From NCBI GenBank assembly GCA_025054935.1, contig JANWZD010000003.1:124001-188000 (forward strand): a stretch of DNA of 64,000 bases. Direction: 5' to 3'. Positions within the stretch are counted from its first letter, which is position 1, and every line of letters begins with the position of its first letter. The stretch is from Dehalococcoidia bacterium. GTDB taxonomy: Bacteria > Chloroflexota > Dehalococcoidia > SpSt-223. This document shows, piece by piece, positions 59,951-64,000 of the stretch. Made by a program: the position numbers and the translations under genes. The notes beneath the pieces were generated by a model that searched no databases, was not told the DNA's origin, and saw nothing but the letters and a program-made list of their open reading frames with translations.

Positions 59951-61168
59951 ATGACACTGCGCAAACGCCACCTTGCGGCTGTAGACGAAGCAGCGCGCAC
60001 CGGCATCGATCGGCTCGCCGCTCTTGCCGGCGACCTCGCGAACTGCCCGGAGCCGGGGTTTGCGGAGTATGGCGCGGCTGCGCGCCTCACCGGCGCGCTG
60101 TCAGCGGCGGGCTTCACGGTCGAGCAGCCGATTGCGGGCCTCGACACCGCCTTTCGGGCCTCGCTCGGGCAGGGGCGTCCAGCTCTTGCCATCTTTCTTG
60201 AGTACGACGCGCATCCGGAAGCGGGCCATCTCGCAGGAAAGCATCTTGCGGCTGCCGCGAGCGTCAGCGCCCTCGCCGCGCTCGCGGCAGTCGGGGACAT
60301 ACCCGGTCGTCTCCTCGCGATCGGCGCGCCCGCCTCTGAGCCGGATCAGCGCGGCGCGGGCGGGAAGGCACTCCTCCTTGAGCGCGGGCTGCTTGATGAG
60401 GTCGACGCGGCGTTCCTGCTCGTCGCGACCAACAGCCGGCGGCCGCGTCTCACGAGCGCGCCGGCTGGACAGCTGATCGAACTGCGATTCACGGGGAAGG
60501 CGTCTCATGCTGCCTCAGCGCCGGAACGGGGGATCAACGCGCTCGAGGCGGCGCTCGGCACGTTTCTGCTCATCAATGCCGCGCGCCAGCATCTTCCGCC
60601 CGGGGCGCGGATAGACGGGGTCGTGCCGAATGGCGGCGCTGCGCCGAACATTGTGCCGGAGAAGGCAGCGGCACGGTTCTGGGTCCGCGCTCCCGAGCCG
60701 TTCAGCCTGCGCCGCGCGGCGCGGCGGCTGGTCCGGGCTGCGGAGGCGTCGGCGGCCGCTGCCGGGGCAACTGTTGAGCGAGAAGCGTACTCACGGCTTT
60801 TTCTCAATTTCATCGACTGCCCGCCGCTCGGCGAGCCGATGGCGGACGCGTGGCGGCGAGTGTATGACGGCGATCCGAGCGGTCCGTGGGAGCTCTCTGC
60901 GCCCACCGACTTCGGCAACGTTTCCCAGGTCATCCCCGCCCTCCTCGTTCCGCTCTTTGTGTCCGAGGCGCCGCCGAAAACGCCGGAATTTGCGGCGGCG
61001 ACGATGACGAAAGAGGCGGTTGCTGCTGCGGCTGCTGCGGCGCGGGCGCTTGCCCTTGGCCTTGCCGCCCTGTTTGCTGCTCCCGACCGGATCGCGGCGG
61101 GCGCAGCCGATTTGGCGGCCCGGCAGGAGCGGCTGCGCGCCGTCGCGACAGCCGCCGCTGAGTTCTGA
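59951..61168 (+). CDS. M20D-like amidohydrolase homologue lacking metal ligands
   Basis: A 405-aa protein with the M20 peptidase/AbgB-HipO layout. The small dimerisation domain is well kept (ELRFTGKASHAASAPERGIN, VVPNGGAAPNIVPEKAAARF), as is TDFGNVSQVIPAL. Every metal-site motif is altered: GHACGHN reads GHLAGKH (92-98), PAEE reads PASE (127-130), the AHP His is replaced (LVAT, 157-160), and the C-terminal NHT/GHS-type His reads PPKTPEF. A catalytic di-zinc centre is therefore unlikely. No Shine-Dalgarno; probably leaderless. purC follows 29 bp downstream. Confidence 0.75.
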   Translation: MTLRKRHLAAVDEAARTGIDRLAALAGDLANCPEPGFAEYGAAARLTGALSAAGFTVEQPIAGLDTAFRASLGQGRPALAIFLEYDAHPEAGHLAGKHLAAAASVSALAALAAVGDIPGRLLAIGAPASEPDQRGAGGKALLLERGLLDEVDAAFLLVATNSRRPRLTSAPAGQLIELRFTGKASHAASAPERGINALEAALGTFLLINAARQHLPPGARIDGVVPNGGAAPNIVPEKAAARFWVRAPEPFSLRRAARRLVRAAEASAAAAGATVEREAYSRLFLNFIDCPPLGEPMADAWRRVYDGDPSGPWELSAPTDFGNVSQVIPALLVPLFVSEAPPKTPEFAAATMTKEAVAAAAAAARALALGLAALFAAPDRIAAGAADLAARQERLRAVATAAAEF

Positions 61169-61197
61169 TAGACTGCTCGCGCCTCAGCGGAGCGCGT

Positions 61198-62112
61198 GTG
61201 ACCGTTCTTCTCGAGACCTTCCTGCCCAACCGGCTTCACCGCGGCAAAGTCCGCGATACCTACGATCTCGGCGATCGTCTCCTGATTGTGGCGACCGACC
61301 GGGTTTCGGCCTTTGATGTCGTGATGCGCGAGGGGATCCCGGACAAAGGCAAAGTGCTGACGTTGCTTTCGGCCTTCTGGTTTGAGCGCACCGCGGCGAT
61401 CCAGCCAAACCATTTCATCGCTGTCGTGCGGGAGACCGGCTGGCCCTATGCGGAAGCGCTCCGCGAGCTGGCGGAGCCCATTCCCGACGAACTCGTTGAC
61501 CGCGCCATGATCGTGCTCAAAGCCGAGCGGATCAACGTTGAATGCGTGGCACGGGGCTATCTTGCCGGCTCCGGGTGGGAGCAGTATCGCGAGACCGGAG
61601 CGGTCTGCGGCGTGCCGCTTCCGCCCGGACTGCGCGAAAGCGAAGCGCTCCCCGAACCGATCTTTACCCCCACCACCAAGGCGGAGACAGGGCACGACCT
61701 GCCGATGACGTTCGATGAGCTCGTGGCGCAGGTGGGCGGCGCGCTGGCCGAGCAACTGCGCGACCGCACGCTCGCCCTCTACCGTTTTGCCGCCGACTAT
61801 GCGCTTCAGCGGGGAATTATCATCGCCGACACGAAATTCGAGTTCGGGCGCTACCGCGATCAGCTGATCGTGATCGACGAACTGCTCACCCCCGACAGCA
61901 GCCGCTTCTGGCCGGCGGACCAGTACCGTCCCGGGCGCCCACAGCCAAGCTTCGACAAGCAGCCGCTGCGCGATTGGCTCGCCGCTAGCGGCTGGAACCG
62001 CGAGCCGCCGCCGCCGCCGCTCCCCGACGAGGTGATTGCGGCAATGGCCGCGCGCTATCGCGAAGCCTACCGGCGGTTGACTGGTGAGGAGATTGAACGT
62101 GTGGCTCGCTAA
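61198..62112 (+). CDS. purC: Phosphoribosylaminoimidazole-succinocarboxamide synthase
   Basis: A 304-aa SAICAR synthetase of purine biosynthesis, joining aspartate to CAIR with ATP. Motifs: RLHRGKVRDTYDLGDRLLIV, ATDRVSAFDV, NVECVARGYLAGSGW, IIADTKFEFG and DELLTPDSSRFW. The length fits the long (yeast-like) PurC type. GTG start at 61198. purS overlaps its 3' end by 14 bp; purQ and purL do not follow. Confidence 0.95.
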   Translation: MTVLLETFLPNRLHRGKVRDTYDLGDRLLIVATDRVSAFDVVMREGIPDKGKVLTLLSAFWFERTAAIQPNHFIAVVRETGWPYAEALRELAEPIPDELVDRAMIVLKAERINVECVARGYLAGSGWEQYRETGAVCGVPLPPGLRESEALPEPIFTPTTKAETGHDLPMTFDELVAQVGGALAEQLRDRTLALYRFAADYALQRGIIIADTKFEFGRYRDQLIVIDELLTPDSSRFWPADQYRPGRPQPSFDKQPLRDWLAASGWNREPPPPPLPDEVIAAMAARYREAYRRLTGEEIERVAR

Positions 62113-62347
62113 AGTGATCGTCAGCTTGAAGCCGGTAGTCAATGACCCGCCTGGAATCACCATCCAGGGCGCGCTGCAGACGCTCGGATTCTCCGGCGTT
62201 CGCTCGGTCCGCTCCGGCAAATATTTCGAAGTGCGGCTCGAGGCCGCCGACGAAGAGAGCGCGCGCCAGCAGGTCGACGCAATGTGCAAGCAGCTGCTCG
62301 CGAACCCCGTGATCGAGGAGTATCGCTTCACGGTAGAGCCGCTCTAA
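62099..62347 (+). CDS. purS: Phosphoribosylformylglycinamidine synthase subunit PurS
   Basis: An 82-aa PurS, the small bridging subunit of the FGAM synthase PurLQS complex. The family signature is clear: VIVSLKPVVNDPPGITIQGALQ is the expected start and GKYFEVRLEA and LLANPVIEEYRF follow. GTG 62099 follows GAGGAGATTGAAC, inside purC. Its partners purQ and purL are not in the window; the next gene is ppa on the other strand. Confidence 0.93.
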   Translation: MWLAKVIVSLKPVVNDPPGITIQGALQTLGFSGVRSVRSGKYFEVRLEAADEESARQQVDAMCKQLLANPVIEEYRFTVEPL

Positions 62348-62394
62348 TCGCGGCAGCCCGACGCGCTCCCTCTCGCGCAGAGACCTGAGGGCGT

Positions 62395-62889
62395 TCATCC
62401 GGAAGCGAGGCGGGCGAGATAGCGCGCGCGTGCCTCTTCAAGCACGCGGAGGGCGAAGGCCGCGTCCCGCCAGCCGACGATCTCGCTCCCTTTGCCTTCT
62501 AGGCTCTTGTATGTCTGGAAGAAGTTTTCGATTTCGCGCTGCCAATGAAAGCCCAGCGCTTCGAGCGAGTCGATATGCGAGAGCCGCGGGTCGCCCACCG
62601 GCACCGCGATCAGCTTTCGGTCTTGGCCTTTGTCATCGATCATGTCGAGGCAGCCGATCGGAATTGCGGCGACATGGCAGCCCGGGAAGGTCGGCTCGTG
62701 AACGATCACGAGCGCATCGAGGGGGTCGCCATCCGGCTCGAGCGTTTCGGGGATGTAGCCGTAGTCGGCTGGATAGTGAACCGAGGAGTACAGCACGCGG
62801 TCGAGCCGAAAGACCCCGCGCCGATGGTCATACTCATATTTGTTGCGGCTGCCCGCCGGAATTTCGATCACGACCTCAATCGGGTTCAT
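62395..62889 (-). CDS. ppa: Inorganic pyrophosphatase, family I
   Basis: A 164-aa soluble pyrophosphatase driving biosynthetic reactions by hydrolysing PPi. The active-site residues are visible: EIPAGSRNKYEYD, LYSSVHYPADYGYIPET, DGDPLDALV and KGQDRKLIAVP. ATG 62889 lies 14 bp inside the end of the upstream GGDEF gene. A longer in-frame reading has no family support. Only a weak ribosome-binding site is seen, so translational coupling is likely. Confidence 0.95.
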   Translation of the reverse strand: MNPIEVVIEIPAGSRNKYEYDHRRGVFRLDRVLYSSVHYPADYGYIPETLEPDGDPLDALVIVHEPTFPGCHVAAIPIGCLDMIDDKGQDRKLIAVPVGDPRLSHIDSLEALGFHWQREIENFFQTYKSLEGKGSEIVGWRDAAFALRVLEEARARYLARLASG

Positions 62890-64000
62890 TGTCCAATCGT
62901 CTTTTCTGCCGACGCTTCGCGCGGTAGAGTGCGCGGTCGGCTCGGTGGAGAAGCGTTTCGGCGGAGGCGCCATCAGCAGGAAATGCTGCCCCGCCCACGG
63001 AAAACCAGACGGCAATGCGGTGTCCCTTCCAGGTGAGGGCGAGCGGGAGAGTTTGGCGGAGGCGGTGAATCACTAGCCGAACGCCGCGCCGGTCGGCATC
63101 GGGGAGGAGAACGGCGAACTCGTCGCCGCCGATCCGCGCCACAAAGTCGCTCGCCCGCGTCGCCCCCACGAGGGCGCGGCCAACCATCCGGAGAGCGGCG
63201 TCGCCGGCGGCGTGGCCGAACTGGTCGTTGATCGCTTTCATTCCGTCGATGTCGGCCATCACGACGCCGTACGCTTGAGCGGCGCGCTGGGCCCGCGCAT
63301 GCTGCCGTCGCAGCGTATCTTCGAAGGCGCGCCGATTGGCGATGCCGGTCAGGGGGTCGGTCAGTGCCTCGCGAGCGAGCCGTTCGACCAAGTCGGCGCG
63401 CTCGAACGTCGTCGCGATCTCGTCGCAGATCGCCTCCACCATCGCGAGGTAGTCGGGAGAAAACGGCCCGACGGGACGAGTGTAGCCTAGCAGGAGCACC
63501 CCCCGCGGCCGGCCGCTGCCGAGGAGGGGCGCGGCGATTGCGGCGCGGAGGGAGGGAAACGACGCGCCGTCGCGGCGAGGAAGGTCGGTCGCGCAGGGCA
63601 CCACGATCGCTTCGCGGGCGCGGAGCGCGAGGAGTACGAGCGGTTCATGCTCCCCTGCCCGCTCGACAAGCGCTGCCGGGTCGGCTCCCCAGCTGCCGAG
63701 GACGTGCAGCATCTCGTCGTCGTCGATCGTGTAGAGGGCGCCGACTTCCGCCTCGATGAGGGGAGGGAGCTGGTGGACGAGCGCGGCGACCGCATCGTGC
63801 AGCCGGTCGATACGGGCAAGCGTCCGCGAGAGCCGCTGGAGCCCTTCGAGCTGCCGCTGGACCCGGACGTGATCGGAAATATCTTCGACGAGCAGGACCA
63901 CGCCGGACGCGCCGTCGCGGATCCGGGTGCAGAGAAATTCGACCGTCCGTCCTGACTGCGCGAGGGTAGAGCGAAACGAGAAGCGAGCAAGCGCTCCCTC
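62876..64000 (-). CDS. PAS-GAF-GGDEF diguanylate cyclase, N-terminus outside window
   Basis: The minus-strand frame is open to the window end. Its first visible part (GRTVEFLCTR, RDGASGVVLLVEDISDH) is the end of a PAS domain. A GAF domain follows (about nt 63800-63420), and then a GGDEF domain with DPLTGIANRRAFED, DIDGMKAINDQFGHAAGD and RIGGDEFAVLL, an intact active site for making c-di-GMP. No RxxD inhibitory site is obvious five residues upstream of GGDEF. The end overlaps ppa by 14 bp. Sensing probably occurs through PAS/GAF ligands or upstream domains not seen. Confidence 0.9.
   Translation of the reverse strand, partial: EGALARFSFRSTLAQSGRTVEFLCTRIRDGASGVVLLVEDISDHVRVQRQLEGLQRLSRTLARIDRLHDAVAALVHQLPPLIEAEVGALYTIDDDEMLHVLGSWGADPAALVERAGEHEPLVLLALRAREAIVVPCATDLPRRDGASFPSLRAAIAAPLLGSGRPRGVLLLGYTRPVGPFSPDYLAMVEAICDEIATTFERADLVERLAREALTDPLTGIANRRAFEDTLRRQHARAQRAAQAYGVVMADIDGMKAINDQFGHAAGDAALRMVGRALVGATRASDFVARIGGDEFAVLLPDADRRGVRLVIHRLRQTLPLALTWKGHRIAVWFSVGGAAFPADGASAETLLHRADRALYRAKRRQKRRLDNEPD

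Overview
The window is a dense, GC-rich (about two thirds G+C by eye) bacterial chromosome segment with frequent GTG/TTG starts and many 1-4 bp ATGA/GTGA start-stop overlaps. No IS element, prophage, CRISPR array, rRNA or tRNA was recognised. The gene families point to Chloroflexota, possibly Thermomicrobia-like: DUF2079 and GT87-like membrane proteins with a C-terminal beta-sandwich, an FPxTG/FGYP-type N-terminal domain on a secreted glycosidase, a TreS-maltokinase fusion and a T-box in front of ilvB. This placement is inference from content, not from a phylogeny.

Layout. 1-4407: ComEC (5' truncated by the window), a zinc-ribbon membrane protein, a glycerophosphodiesterase, a membrane protein, a Crp/Fnr regulator and a convergent SnoaL-like protein. 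4451-8884: a large secreted glycosidase and a divergent LhgO-like flavoenzyme. 9068-12454: dnaX, ybaB, recR, recO. 12607-16632: an HEXXH protein, a decayed PstS-like gene, uppP, a pseudokinase-TPR protein and a small protein. 16839-24635: a trehalose locus made of a TreS-maltokinase fusion, a sensor kinase, and one reading frame joining trehalose-6-P synthase, trehalose-6-P phosphatase and an OmpR-type response regulator. 24920-28556: a secreted Reeler-like protein and infC-rpmI-rplT followed by a SPOUT methyltransferase with disordered flanks. 28711-32147: ribD-ribE-ribBA-ribH. 32144-36038: an MFS transporter, an exonuclease-like/GIY-YIG fusion and TerC. 36087-38224: ilvB under a T-box with its own promoter and terminators. 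38291-40493: a collapsed zinc/metal ABC transporter behind a Fur-family-like operator, an orphan encapsulated-ferritin-like protein and small proteins. 40547-54403: a seven-gene, translationally coupled surface-glycan-type operon. 54486-64000: an ADP-ribosylglycohydrolase-like protein, two SDRs, moaC-rdgB, a NYN protein, an M20D-like protein without metal ligands, purC-purS, ppa and a PAS-GAF-GGDEF protein cut by the window end.

How the genes work together. Trehalose can be made both from UDP-glucose plus glucose-6-P (OtsA/OtsB) and from maltose (TreS), with the maltokinase domain linking to maltose-1-P. The OtsA-OtsB-regulator protein lies 3 bp upstream of its likely histidine kinase, so enzyme and regulator are made as one polypeptide. 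This is the strongest candidate for an undescribed arrangement in the window. Riboflavin synthesis is complete from GTP cyclohydrolase II to riboflavin synthase, apart from the phosphatase step. The seven-gene operon encodes polytopic glycosyltransferase-like proteins sharing an extracytoplasmic module. Several proteins keep their fold but have lost catalytic residues (kinase, DEDD exonuclease, M20D, ComEC beta-lactamase-like domain).
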